Shown here piece after piece: positions 16,781-25,319 of a stretch of 64,000 nt of DNA (position 1 is the first letter of the stretch; each line of letters begins with the position of its first letter). The stretch is from Embleya sp040605455. GTDB lineage: Bacteria; Actinomycetota; Actinomycetes; Streptomycetales; Streptomycetaceae. Below the pieces are notes generated by a model. That model searched no databases, was not told the origin of the DNA, and saw only the letters and a list, made by a program, of their open reading frames with translations. The stretch lies in assembly GCF_040605455.1 (NCBI RefSeq), contig NZ_JBEXCV010000034.1, forward strand, positions 1 through 64,000. The letters run 5' to 3'. Both the position numbers and the translations under genes were made by a program.

Positions 16781-17680
16781 TTAGCCATCTGCTTTGCGCA
16801 AGCCACTTTGTTCGGAAGATGCCGATTCGGAACGAACCGCATTCTGGGCGACCGAATAGCTCCTGATATTAACGGGAATATCGACGGTCTTTACGTTCGG
16901 CCATTCCCTTCCCGCACCTACGCCAACCCCGGCCGCACCGATCGCATCGAGATACTTTGCGATTTTCCCCGCACCCATTCGCCCAAGAACGTGCGTAACC
17001 ATTCTGGCAACGGGATCTGAATAATAAGGAGAGTCCTTGATCTTTGATTGATCCTCATGCTGACCCATGTAAACAGTCTCGACCATTCCGCCCCAGAGCA
17101 TAGGGAAGTTCAACCAGGTTCCTAGGTCCGCTACGCAAAGAAAATCAAGAAGCTCTGCGGGAGACTCGCTGTAGCCGTATCCCGCCGAGAAGGCGGACTC
17201 GATCACTCCAATGGGGTTGGATTTCGGACCTTGCCACGAATGAGAGTGGGCAAGCATCCCATAAAAGAACTCTCCAGCCCTCCGTCCTTCGAGGCGCATC
17301 ATCCTTTCCAGAATGGCAGAAGTTTTAAGAGCCTCATCAATATGCAATGACCTCAAAGTCAATTTGCACTCGAAGGCTGCCACCACAGCGGGCGCCAGGT
17401 AAAGTTTGTCGGAAATCAGACCCACGGGGTAGCTCGGATCGAGCACAACGATGTCAATCTGGGGGCTCATCTGACCGTCAGAGCCGAGAATGATACCTTT
17501 GGTTTCGACCCGATACCCAACTGGGATCCATTTTCTGAGAAGCTCGGCCCAACTCTCTTCGGCTCGGTCGCCCGCAGTACCAGGATCCGAATTAGACATG
17601 CGTTTAATAGATTTCGAATCCTCCAAGATTTTTTCAGACATTCTTTCCAGGAACAGCCTAACCTCATGCTTATTATCCAT
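16781..17680 (-). CDS. DUF6602-like protein with PD-(D/E)xK nuclease-type motif
   Basis: 299 residues. A helical N-terminus is followed by a core with G-D-R-A-E-E (37-42), the strand Q-I-D-I-V-V-L-D (Asp76, Asp81) and A-A-F-E-C-K-L (Glu104, Lys106). This E...D...ExK order is that of PD-(D/E)xK nucleases and of the DUF6602 family as I know it. Base composition is near balanced, far below the rest of the window, with many A- or T-ending codons, so it was acquired from a different source. It stands alone between the Nudix gene and attR, a usual cargo position. A defence or exclusion role is possible but unproven. Confidence 0.7.
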   Translation of the reverse strand: MDNKHEVRLFLERMSEKILEDSKSIKRMSNSDPGTAGDRAEESWAELLRKWIPVGYRVETKGIILGSDGQMSPQIDIVVLDPSYPVGLISDKLYLAPAVVAAFECKLTLRSLHIDEALKTSAILERMMRLEGRRAGEFFYGMLAHSHSWQGPKSNPIGVIESAFSAGYGYSESPAELLDFLCVADLGTWLNFPMLWGGMVETVYMGQHEDQSKIKDSPYYSDPVARMVTHVLGRMGAGKIAKYLDAIGAAGVGVGAGREWPNVKTVDIPVNIRSYSVAQNAVRSESASSEQSGLRKADG

Positions 17681-18060
17681 ATTTCCCCATTTACAACTCT
17701 ATATAAACTTTTCTCACCCACGATACCATCAATGAATTTCGGGGGAGGCTAAATTTCACTTACTGATAATGGTGCGCTTTTCCTACTGGACTGCGAGCCG
17801 ACTGGGAGCTGGCCACGCGACCTTTGGCCGCGACCAGGGCACGCTCGTTGCGTTGGGCACCCGTCGGTGCTCGGTTTTGGGAGTCGGGCCGCAGGGGCCG
17901 AGCCTCCGGGTTGTTGGTTGAGTTGCAAGGCCCGCGCACATAGGCCACGGCATGCCACCGGCTCCGAAGCTGCGGCCGATCTGAGTGACAGCCGCGGGGC
18001 TCTGCCCCGAACCCCGGCCCTCTCTCGGAGGGGTTGGCCGAGCGGAACGCTGCGGTTTGC
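17681..18060. other. Gene-free region upstream of the cargo gene
   Basis: The first 80 bp beside the cargo gene are AT-rich (for example tataaacttttctcac) and probably hold its promoter. The rest abruptly returns to high GC. No frame has a good start or recognisable product. The region grades into the nested inverted repeat at 18061-18237. Confidence 0.5.
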
Positions 18061-18237
18061 GGGTGGTCTTAGGTCTGGGGGTTCCCTCCTCGATCGGGCA
18101 CCGGAGGCGTACCCGGAACCCCGGAGGGGCGCAACGGCCGAGCGCGAGCGTCACGGTGTGAGCCGTTGCGCCCCTCCGGGAACCCGGGTCCGTGCGGGCA
18201 TGCCCGATCGAGGAGGGAACCCCCAGACCGACCACCC
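18061..18237. repeat. Nested long inverted repeats near attR
   Basis: Outer perfect arms of 29 bp (18072-18100 and 18201-18229), extended by 8 bp (GGGTGGTC/GACCACCC) after a 3-nt bulge. Inside lies a second perfect 19-bp pair (18120-18138 and 18162-18180). The whole 177 bp can fold into one long branched hairpin. Lying in non-coding element DNA, it could be a single-strand origin, a transfer (clt) site or an incompatibility locus; none is shown. Confidence 0.75.
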
Positions 18238-18264
18238 ACTTGTGGAGCGAGGCAGGCCCCGCTT

Positions 18265-18286
18265 GCGCACCAGATGCGCACCAGAA
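18265..18286 (+). repeat. Tandem arm-type repeat beside attR
   Basis: GCGCACCAGAT directly followed by GCGCACCAGAA, 21 of 22 bases identical and co-oriented with the pair at 7216-7237. It lies 100 bp inside the element from the attR core. On the excised circle the two pairs would flank the attP core. Confidence 0.65.
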
Positions 18287-18386
18287 CGGGGTGCGGCTCA
18301 GCGGTCCTGACGGGCACTCAGGGGATGAGTGAACGCGCGGCGGCAGGTGGGTGGTTGCGCAGTTCGGGACCAAGATCGCGGGCAAC

Positions 18387-18466
18387 CCTTCCAAGCTAGT
18401 GGTGCGAGTTCGATCCTCGTCACCCGCTCCAAAGGTAAAGGCCCAGGTCAGAGGTTGTTTCTCTGA
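18387..18466 (+). repeat. attR, displaced chromosomal copy of the tRNA-Gly 3' end
   Basis: 80 bp identical to attL, comprising the tRNA 3' part (18387-18431, including CCA) and half of its terminator. The tRNA 5' half is absent, so this is not a tRNA gene. Confidence 0.95.
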
Positions 18467-18477
18467 TCTGGGCCTTT
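18437..18477 (+). terminator. Original tRNA-Gly terminator, displaced by integration
   Basis: Same hairpin as 7149-7189 with one base different (T18467). It now lies downstream of a truncated tRNA end. Confidence 0.75.
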
Positions 18478-18751
18478 GTCGTGCCCGCGCTCTATTGGGG
18501 GGCGCGCCGGACGGCCGGGGTCCTTGGTCCCGCTTGTGGGCGACCTTGGTCTCGTCTTTTCGGGCTCTCGGGGGTGGTTTTCGGCTGACGCCGGACCGTG
18601 GAGCACCCGCGAGCGGGCGCCGGGGATGTCGGGAATCTCACGATCATGGGTGATTTTCGGCGAGTGCGGTGACGATCGATGGCAGGGCTTTCGGGCCGTG
18701 TTTCGCATCGGGCCGCGTCGAGCCCGGTCAGGTCCGGTCGATCAGGTCCGG

Positions 18752-19657
18752 TCAGGCCTGGTGGGTGGCGATGAGGGAGGCTACGGCTTCCAGGTGCGCG
18801 CGGTCCGTCTCGGGGGACTGTAGGCGGGTGGATTCGCGGTAGCGGGGGTCGAGGAGGACGTGGTCGACGCCGAGGGCGGCGACCGCGGCCAGGTCGGTCT
18901 CGATTTGGCCGAGGGTGCCTTCGCCGGGGAGGCGGTCGGCGTCCGGGAGCGGCGTGGTGGTCACTCGGAGCGGGGTGCGCAGGGCGACCGTGGGGGTGGG
19001 ACGGGCGGCCTGTTCCGCGGCGGCGCGAAGTGCCGGGAGGCCCTGCTTTTCGAGCCACTGGGTGGTGACGCCCAAGGGGTGCCAGGTGTCGCCGTGGCGG
19101 ACCGTGCGGCGGATGGCGGCCGGGCTGTTGCCGCCGATCCATACGGGTGGGCGCGGAGACTGGAGCGGACCCGGGCCCGTGTGCACGTCGTGGAAGGACG
19201 AGTACGTGCCCTCGAACGACGCGGGGTCCTCGGCCCACAGCGTGTGCAGTGCCGCGAGGTATTCGTCGGTGATCCGGCCGCGCTCGGCGAACGGGATCTT
19301 CAAGGCGGCGAATTCGTCCTCGGCCCAGCCGATACCGACGCCCAGGACCAAACGGCCGGTGCTGTATCGGTCGAGGTTGGCGGTGACGCGCGCGGTGAGC
19401 AGCGGGTCGCGGTAGGGCAGGATCAGCACGGTCGTGCCCAGCCGGATGCGCTCGGTACGACCGGCCAGCCAGGCAAGCGCGGTCAGCGGCTCGTAGAACG
19501 GGGCCGGGTACTGGGCCGCGACGTCCGGGGTGACCGCGATGTGGTCGGACAACATGGCCAGGTCCAGGCCGAGATCCTCGGCGTGCCGGACCGAGGCGAG
19601 CATCGCGTCGGGGCTCGCGGTCGGCCCGTAGTTGGGGATGTTCACGCCGAATCGCAC
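18752..19657 (-). CDS. LLM-class F420-dependent oxidoreductase
   Basis: 301 residues, luciferase-like TIM-barrel fold. N-terminal M-R-F-G-V-N-I-P-N-Y-G, the segment L-S-D-H-I-A-V-T-P and the central V-L-G-V-G-I-G-W-A-E-D-E-F are hallmarks of actinobacterial F420-dependent oxidoreductases of this class. The substrate cannot be inferred. It is the first complete chromosomal gene past the element and is probably monocistronic. Confidence 0.88.
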   Translation of the reverse strand: MRFGVNIPNYGPTASPDAMLASVRHAEDLGLDLAMLSDHIAVTPDVAAQYPAPFYEPLTALAWLAGRTERIRLGTTVLILPYRDPLLTARVTANLDRYSTGRLVLGVGIGWAEDEFAALKIPFAERGRITDEYLAALHTLWAEDPASFEGTYSSFHDVHTGPGPLQSPRPPVWIGGNSPAAIRRTVRHGDTWHPLGVTTQWLEKQGLPALRAAAEQAARPTPTVALRTPLRVTTTPLPDADRLPGEGTLGQIETDLAAVAALGVDHVLLDPRYRESTRLQSPETDRAHLEAVASLIATHQA

Positions 19658-19741
19658 GTACGCCTCCGGTGGGTCGATCGGTCGACGGCAACGATTCGAC
19701 CGTAGGGCCTGACACCCGGGTGAGGGCCCGAACGCGAAGAC

Positions 19742-20578
19742 CTACGGAATATTGATCGCCGTGATTCCCCCGAGAACCAGGACCGTCGCGGCTATTCGAT
19801 ATCGGCCGTAGGTCTCGTGAAAGATCAGCGTCCCGATGATCGCGCCGACGACGACCGACGTTTCGCGCAGCGCGGCGATCGTGGCCAGGGTGCCTCGGGT
19901 CTGGGCCCAGATGACGAGCGTGTAGGCGGCGAGGGACATGGCGCCGCCCAGCAGGCCCCAGACCCGTTGTCGGTTGGGCTCGGCGGCGGGGTCGCGGCGG
20001 CGGCGCAGGACCAGGATGGTCGGGGCCGATTGGAGAACGAACAGCCACGCCGCATAGGACATCGCCGAGCCCGAGGAGCGTGCGCCGACGCCGTCCAGGA
20101 CGGTGTACAGCGCGATCGCACAGCCCGTGGCCAGTGCGGCGAGCACCGCGGCGGCCTCGGCGCGGCGCGGGATGCCGCCGGCCAAGGCGAGGACGAGCAT
20201 GCCGGCCGAGATCACCACCACACCGACGGTCTGCGTCACGGTCAGGTATTCGTGCAGCAGGGTCACCCCGATCAGCGCGGTGACCCATGGGGAGGTGCCG
20301 CGTGCGATCGGGTACACCTGGCCGAAGTCGCCCAGCCGGTAGGTCTCCATCAGGAGCAGGTTGTACGCGACGTGCAGGGCCGCCGAGCAGAGCAGCCACG
20401 GCCGGGCGCCGGCGGCCGGGACGCCGACGAAGGGCAGGCAGGACAGGCCGATGCCCAGGCTCGCCACCTGAATCATCACCATCGTCCCGAGGCGGTCCTT
20501 CAGTCCGTGCGCCAGCGCGTTCCAGGCCGCGTGCAACCCGGCCGAACCCAGTACGGCGGCGGTGACCGCCGGGGTCAC
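19742..20578 (-). CDS. EamA/DMT-family membrane transporter
   Basis: 278 residues with about ten hydrophobic segments arranged as two five-helix halves, the drug/metabolite transporter pattern; P-I-A-R-G-T-S-P and T-V-Q-T-V-G-V-like loops are typical of EamA repeats. It is probably an exporter of small metabolites; substrate unknown. GTG start at 20578. Divergent from the ADP-ribosylglycohydrolase gene across about 220 bp. Confidence 0.88.
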   Translation of the reverse strand: MTPAVTAAVLGSAGLHAAWNALAHGLKDRLGTMVMIQVASLGIGLSCLPFVGVPAAGARPWLLCSAALHVAYNLLLMETYRLGDFGQVYPIARGTSPWVTALIGVTLLHEYLTVTQTVGVVVISAGMLVLALAGGIPRRAEAAAVLAALATGCAIALYTVLDGVGARSSGSAMSYAAWLFVLQSAPTILVLRRRRDPAAEPNRQRVWGLLGGAMSLAAYTLVIWAQTRGTLATIAALRETSVVVGAIIGTLIFHETYGRYRIAATVLVLGGITAINIP

Positions 20579-20799
20579 GCGCGGCCGCGAAGCGGACGGG
20601 TCGACCCGAAGGGCGCCTCGGGAGCCGGCCCGCGCGCCGGGGCGGGGCCGAGGTCAGGGGCGGCCGCCCCGGGTCGCCGATCGGCCGCCGTCGGCAGGTG
20701 GTCGGCCGTCGGCGGAGCCCCGTGTGTGCGCAACTCGGCGGTGGGGTCGACCATCTGATGGGGCGTCATTCGGGACATCCAAGCATGCGAACCGGAATA

Positions 20800-21705
20800 A
20801 TGACCGCCCATATGACGCACACCTCTTCCGCCCTCGCCTCGCTCCGCGGCCTCGCCCTCGGCGACGCGCTCGGCGCCCAGTTCTTCGTCCCCGACAACCT
20901 CCCACACCTGGCCGATCGCAGCCTGCCGAAGGGCAGTTGGCCATGGACCGACGACACCGAGATGGCCTGCGTCCTGCATGCCGCGTTGACCCTGCGCGGC
21001 ACGGTCGACCAGGACGAGTTGATCAAGTCCTTCGCCCGCCGGCACGACTTCGATCGGGGCTACGGGCCGACCACCAACCGCATGTTGCGGCTGGTGCGGC
21101 AGGGCGGCGACTGGCGTGCCCTGGCCGCCGCGCCGTTCGACGGGCAGGGATCGTGGGGCAACGGAGCCGCGATGCGAGTCGCCCCGTTGGGCGCGTGGTT
21201 CGCCGACGACCTGGACGCGGTGGTGGCGCAGGCCGCGTTGTCCGCCGAGGTGACGCACATCCATCCCGAGGGCATCGCCGGCGCGGTGGCGGTGGCCGTC
21301 GCGGCCGCGGGTGCGGCGACACTGGACCGGCCCGGCGCGGGCGACTTCGTGAGCTTCGTCCGGGATCGCACGCCCACCGGCCTGGTGCGCGAACGGCTGG
21401 GCGCCGCACTGGATCTGGTGGGTCGTCAGGACTCGCGCGAGGTCGGCCGGCTGCTCGGCAACGGCCGCGAGGTGAGCGCACCCGACACGGTCCCGTTCGC
21501 GGTGTGGTCCGCGGCCCGGCACCTCGACGACTATGCGGCGGCCTTCTGGTCCACCGCGACCGCGGGCGGTGACGTGGACACCACATGTGCGATCGTCGGT
21601 GGAATCGTGGGCATCCGAGCCGAGTTGCCCGCCGAATGGGCGAGCCGCGTGGAGGCGCTGCCGACGTGGTGGCGGGAGGCGGCCGCCCCGGCGCCGCATA
21701 AATAG
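20800..21705 (+). CDS. ADP-ribosylglycohydrolase family protein
   Basis: About 301 residues. Carries the paired metal-binding signatures of the family: the GDALG segment near residue 20, W-T-D-D-T-E-M-A near 50, and G-G-D-V-D-T-T-C-A-I-V-G-G-I-V-G near the C-terminus, whose aspartates bind two Mg ions and remove ADP-ribose from protein or small-molecule targets. In-frame ATGs at 20785, 20800 and 20812 are all possible; none has a strong ribosome binding site. Confidence 0.88.
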   Translation: MTAHMTHTSSALASLRGLALGDALGAQFFVPDNLPHLADRSLPKGSWPWTDDTEMACVLHAALTLRGTVDQDELIKSFARRHDFDRGYGPTTNRMLRLVRQGGDWRALAAAPFDGQGSWGNGAAMRVAPLGAWFADDLDAVVAQAALSAEVTHIHPEGIAGAVAVAVAAAGAATLDRPGAGDFVSFVRDRTPTGLVRERLGAALDLVGRQDSREVGRLLGNGREVSAPDTVPFAVWSAARHLDDYAAAFWSTATAGGDVDTTCAIVGGIVGIRAELPAEWASRVEALPTWWREAAAPAPHK

Positions 21706-21744
21706 TTGGCAAAGTCGGCTGCGCTGCATCATGATGAGCGCGCT
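21705..21744 (+). promoter_or_regulatory. Promoter-like element shared by the two lipoprotein genes (copy 1)
   Basis: GTTGGCAAAG at 21705-21714, then 16 nt, then ATGATGAG at 21731-21738. The identical two blocks with identical spacing recur at 22911-22944, upstream of the paralogue. TTGGCA and the (C/G)ATGAT within could be -35 and -10 boxes, giving a leader of about 240 nt. Confidence 0.5.
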
Positions 21745-21986
21745 CTCGTCACTCGGGCACCGACACCCCTTCGTTGCAGGGCGGTTGGCGTCGCACCGAA
21801 CGGGAGCCCTCGGCCTCTTCGCCGTCGGACGCACGTCTCGTGGGGGGACGTCGATCGGCACGCGGTCGCTGCCACCGCTTTTCCCGACGGCCGATCACAT
21901 CCCGTTCATCCCCGTCTCGTGCGCTCCCTCGTACGACGCGGTGCCGCCCTGGATGCAGCCGACACACCCCGGAGGATTCCGTTTTC

Positions 21987-22769
21987 ATGCGCAAGTCCCT
22001 GTTTCGACTGAGTACGGTTGCGGTCGTCGGTTCCGTGCTGTTCGCGGCGACCGCCTGCGGTTCCGACGACGACAAGAAGGACAGCGGGAAGCCGGCCGCG
22101 AACACCACGGCCACCAACCCGCCGGCCGCCGCACCCTCGCCGAGCGCGGTGGCACCGAGTACGCCCGCGCCCGTCTCGTCGGCCGCTTCCGCGGGAACTC
22201 CGCTGACCGCCGCCCAGTTGGAGAAGGCAGTACTCGCGGCGTCGGACCTGCCGCAGGGGATGTACCTCACTCGGGAACCGAGGGGGGCCGCCGAGCGGGT
22301 GACCGCGACGTCGCCCGAATGCCAACCGCTCACCGACCTGCTCCTGCCGCGGCAGGGCGCCACCAAACCGGTCGGCGTGGCCCAGGCCGCCGTGACGATC
22401 GGCGCCCCGACGCCGTCGACGGTGATCGCCACCGAGCTGTTCTCGTACACGGGAACCGACGCGGAAACGATTCTGGGCAAGGCGCGTACCGCGCTCGGGA
22501 AGTGCGGCTCGCTCTCCACCAAGGACGCCGAGGGCGAGGCCTCGACGGTCAAGCACGCCGAGGCCACCCATCCCAAGCTGGGCGACGACACCCTCGCTAT
22601 CACGAGCACCCCGGCGGACGGCGGCGCGGGCGGGCAGGTCGTGGTCCGCGTCGGCTCCACGTTGATCGTCGTCAGGGTCGTGGAGGTCACCGGCACCACG
22701 CCCAAGCTGCCGGACACCGCGCTGGTGACCAAGCAGGTCGAGAAGATCGTGGCGGCGGCCAAGGGCTGA
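21987..22769 (+). CDS. Putative lipoprotein, paralogue of 23197-24090
   Basis: 260 residues. N-terminal lipoprotein signal with lipobox A-A-T-A-C (Cys about 24), then an Asp/Lys-rich and Ala/Pro/Thr-rich linker, then a globular domain of about 190 residues with two cysteines (E-C-Q-P-L and K-C-G-S). GGAGGA lies 10 nt before the ATG at 21987. The globular domain aligns throughout with the next gene. Probably a membrane-tethered extracytoplasmic protein of the sensor-domain type; function unknown. Confidence 0.8.
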   Translation: MRKSLFRLSTVAVVGSVLFAATACGSDDDKKDSGKPAANTTATNPPAAAPSPSAVAPSTPAPVSSAASAGTPLTAAQLEKAVLAASDLPQGMYLTREPRGAAERVTATSPECQPLTDLLLPRQGATKPVGVAQAAVTIGAPTPSTVIATELFSYTGTDAETILGKARTALGKCGSLSTKDAEGEASTVKHAEATHPKLGDDTLAITSTPADGGAGGQVVVRVGSTLIVVRVVEVTGTTPKLPDTALVTKQVEKIVAAAKG

Positions 22770-22777
22770 CCCGAGCC

Positions 22778-22811
22778 GGTGGGTCGGTCGGCGTCCGTCG
22801 ATCGACCCACC
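22778..22811 (+). terminator. Hairpin after the first lipoprotein gene
   Basis: GGTGGGTCG at 22778-22786 pairs with CGACCCACC at 22803-22811, starting 9 nt past the stop. Confidence 0.5.
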
Positions 22812-22910
22812 GCGCCACCGTGTCCGTCCGAGATCGAATCAGGCGATCGTCAAGGCTTTTTGACGGCCGATCAGAATCCGCCGCGGCCGACCGAGCCGCC
22901 GGCGCCGGCG

Positions 22911-22946
22911 GTTGGCAAAGCCGAGCGGCGTCCGCGATGATGAGCC
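22911..22946 (+). promoter_or_regulatory. Promoter-like element shared by the two lipoprotein genes (copy 2)
   Basis: GTTGGCAAAG at 22911-22920 and ATGATGAG at 22937-22944 with the same 16-nt spacing as copy 1, about 250 nt upstream of the ATG at 23197. A further shared block, CTCGTGGGG followed by GGACG, lies within both leaders (21837 and 23055). Confidence 0.5.
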
Positions 22947-23196
22947 CCTCGCGTCGCCGATTCGACGCCGCACCACCCCGCACCGCACCGGACGCCATGG
23001 TTCCGGGGCAGGACGAGAACCCACACTGCGCCGCCTTGAGAGTCGCACGGTCGGCTCGTGGGGTGGGACGAGCATGTGGCCGGCGTTCGCGGGTTCGTGT
23101 CCTGATGGCCCATCGGATCCCCGTCGGCCCGATCGTCCGCTTCCCGGCGGACGAACCCGCGGCGGGCCGGGCCCGTTGCTCCGGAGGAAGCCGCGT

Positions 23197-24090
23197 ATGC
23201 GCAAGATCGTGATCCGGTTGGGCACGGCGGCGATCGCCGGGACCCTGCTCCTGGCGGCCACCGCGTGCGGCCGTGACGAGGAGGCGTTGGCGCGCGAGTA
23301 CGCGAGCGCGCCGACGGCCACGCCCGAGACGACCACCGCGGTGACCCCGGCGCCGGCCGGGAGCGCGCCGGCGGGTGCCGCCCCGCCGGGCGCCGCGCCA
23401 CCCACCGCGGCCTCCTCCCCCGGCGAGCCCCCGCCCGCACAACCTCCCACCGACGAGTCGGCCGCCCCGTCCGGAAACGGGAACGGAAACGGAGGCGGGA
23501 ACGGAAGCGGGAACGGCTCCGACCAGGCCGCCCAATCCCGTCTCGACGCGGCCCTGTTGACGGCTGCGGAAATGCCCGCGGGCGCCTACGAGGTCAACCC
23601 CGACGGCACCGAGACCCGGGAGACCGCCCGGGACGCCGGCTGCCAGCCCCTCATCGACCTGTCGCGCCCCGGCCAGGCCGCCTCGGGGCCGGCCGCGTCC
23701 GCCCAGGCGTCGGTGACCAGGGGCGATCCGACGCCCACCGGCTTCACCATCGTCGAGTTGTTCTCCTTCGCCGGCACCGGCGCGCAGGACCTGTTCGCCA
23801 AGGGCCGGGCGGCGCTGTCGAACTGTACGTCGGTCACCTCCACCGACTCCGACGGTGCGACAAGCACCGACGCCTACGCCGCGATCCCGCACGCGAGCCT
23901 CGGCGACGAGTCGCTGGCCATCGGGATGACTCCCCAGGCGGGCGGCGCACTGGGCCTGATCGTGGTCCGGGTCGGCCCGACGATCGTGGTGGTCAGCAAC
24001 GCGGATCTGTCCGCGGCCACGCCCGGCCTGCCCGCCGACGACCTCGTCGCCCGTCAGATCACCAAGCTCCTGGCGAGCTCGCGGCAGTAG
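23197..24090 (+). CDS. Putative lipoprotein, paralogue of 21987-22769
   Basis: 297 residues. Lipobox L-A-A-T-A-C near residue 23, followed by a long low-complexity linker of Ala/Pro/Thr and then Gly/Asn/Ser repeats (roughly 35-105), then the same globular domain as the preceding lipoprotein, including G-C-Q-P-L and N-C-T-S cysteines. CGGAGGAAG precedes the ATG at 23197. The linker is much longer than in the paralogue, so the domain may reach further into the cell wall. Confidence 0.8.
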   Translation: MRKIVIRLGTAAIAGTLLLAATACGRDEEALAREYASAPTATPETTTAVTPAPAGSAPAGAAPPGAAPPTAASSPGEPPPAQPPTDESAAPSGNGNGNGGGNGSGNGSDQAAQSRLDAALLTAAEMPAGAYEVNPDGTETRETARDAGCQPLIDLSRPGQAASGPAASAQASVTRGDPTPTGFTIVELFSFAGTGAQDLFAKGRAALSNCTSVTSTDSDGATSTDAYAAIPHASLGDESLAIGMTPQAGGALGLIVVRVGPTIVVVSNADLSAATPGLPADDLVARQITKLLASSRQ

Positions 24091-24151
24091 GCACCTCGCC
24101 CCCGCTCCCGGTCGGCTGGGCGTGGACCCACATCCGCGCCCCGCCGCCGGA

Positions 24152-25150
24152 TCAGCTCGAGTCCCGCGCCCGCAAGGTCGCCTGCCACAGCGTCAGATCA
24201 CCCTGGACGGCCCCTTCGCCGGCCGCGACGATGGCCGCCGCCACCGCGCTCATCGGCATCAGTTGCTCGAAGGCGACCGAGGTCAACCGGGGACGGACCA
24301 TCTCGCACAGGGTCAGGTCGTCCGTGCCGACCATGGCGACCTGCTCCGGCACCCGGACGCCGACGTCGGCCAACGCGCCGAGCAGCAGTGCCGCGTATTC
24401 GTCGTTGTAGCCGTACACCGCGTCGGGGCGGCCCTCGGCCCGCCACTCCCGCGCGATCCGCGCGGCCTCGGCGGGATCCTCGGCCATCTCGACCACCCGC
24501 ACCGTGCCGCCCGCGGCCTCGGCCGCGGCGCGAAAGCCCGCGAGCCGCTCCAGGCCCAACTCGGTCAGGCCCGGCTCGCGCGGCACCACCACGGCGAAGT
24601 CCCGTCGGCCCCGCTCGATCAGGTGCTCGGCGGCGCGGCGGCCCGCCGCCACATGATCGATCTTGAGGCCGAGCGCGACCGGGGCGGAACTCCTGCCCAT
24701 GGCCACCACGGCGATGCCACGCGCGGCCAGGTACTCGACGCCCTCGGCCGACATCCGCTCCGGCAGGACCAGCACCGCCGCCGGATTCAGCGCGCCCCAC
24801 GCCTTCGCCGCCTCGACGCCGTGCGTGGCGGGATTGCCGTGGATCACCAGGGTGTGTCCCACGGCGTGCAATTCGCGGGCCAGGCCGTCCAGGAAGCGCT
24901 GGAGCAGTTGTCCGAAAGGCACCTCGTAGGTCGGCACGAGCACCAGGTCGGTCCGCCCGCGCCGAAGCGATCGGGCGTCCGAACGCGGCTCGTAGCCCAG
25001 GCCGGCGGCGACCTCGCGGACCCGGCGCCTGGTCTCCTCCGGGATCCGACTGGTCTGGACGTCGTTCATCGCGTACGACACGGTCGCGCGCGAAACGCCC
25101 GCGGCACGGGCCACATCGGCCCCGGTCGGGGGGCGTCTCGTTGTGCTCAT
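24152..25150 (-). CDS. LacI-family transcriptional regulator
   Basis: 332 residues. N-terminal helix-turn-helix (G-A-D-V-A-R-A-A-G-V-S-R-A-T-V-S-Y-A-M-N) with hinge helix, followed by a periplasmic-binding-protein-like effector domain. Sugar-type effectors are usual for the family, but the target operon is not adjacent, since the neighbours are a lipoprotein gene and a 5'-nucleotidase. ATG at 25150. Possibly autoregulated; no clear operator palindrome was noticed. Confidence 0.9.
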   Translation of the reverse strand: MSTTRRPPTGADVARAAGVSRATVSYAMNDVQTSRIPEETRRRVREVAAGLGYEPRSDARSLRRGRTDLVLVPTYEVPFGQLLQRFLDGLARELHAVGHTLVIHGNPATHGVEAAKAWGALNPAAVLVLPERMSAEGVEYLAARGIAVVAMGRSSAPVALGLKIDHVAAGRRAAEHLIERGRRDFAVVVPREPGLTELGLERLAGFRAAAEAAGGTVRVVEMAEDPAEAARIAREWRAEGRPDAVYGYNDEYAALLLGALADVGVRVPEQVAMVGTDDLTLCEMVRPRLTSVAFEQLMPMSAVAAAIVAAGEGAVQGDLTLWQATLRARDSS

Positions 25151-25250
25151 GGGGCGATTGTCGCCCAGGTCGCGACCGCGCCCGGCACGTGGGCCGCCTC
25201 GTGGACTTCGTGTCGAGGTACTCGTCCCGAATGGCTGACTATGTGTCAGG

Positions 25251-25279
25251 AAGGCCCGGCCGCACCGCGACCGGGCCTT
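25251..25279 (-). terminator. Terminator of the 5'-nucleotidase gene
   Basis: AAGGCCCGG at 25251-25259 pairs with CCGGGCCTT at 25271-25279, 41 nt past the stop of the minus-strand gene. Confidence 0.7.
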
Positions 25280-25319
25280 GCACGACCATCCGACGAACCT
25301 CACCCGACGAAGACGAGCC

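Larger units (their letters stand above)
7099..18466. mobile_element. Integrative and conjugative element (AICE, pSAM2 type) in tRNA-Gly
   Basis: About 11.3 kb between 80-bp perfect direct repeats derived from the tRNA-Gly 3' end. Contents: integrase (frameshifted), AlpA-type excisionase, RepSA-like rolling-circle initiator, FtsK/TraB-type double-stranded DNA translocase, GntR/UTRA regulator, XRE regulator and a Nudix gene resembling the pSAM2 immunity gene pif. This is the standard kit of actinomycete integrative and conjugative elements that excise, replicate and transfer as double-stranded DNA. Accessory genes are at 13537-14679 and 16781-17680. The chromosome resumes beyond attR. Confidence 0.93.

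Noticed and set aside
17783..18394. Open frames over the element end near attR
   Set aside because: They run through the nested inverted repeats and into the tRNA fragment, with no ribosome binding site or recognisable protein.
18387..18431. Possible second tRNA-Gly gene
   Set aside because: Only the 3' part is present; the acceptor 5' strand and D arm are missing, so it is the attR duplicate.
23461..23520. Repeats in the second lipoprotein gene as a CRISPR or tandem array
   Set aside because: They are a coding low-complexity Gly/Asn/Ser linker with no spacers.
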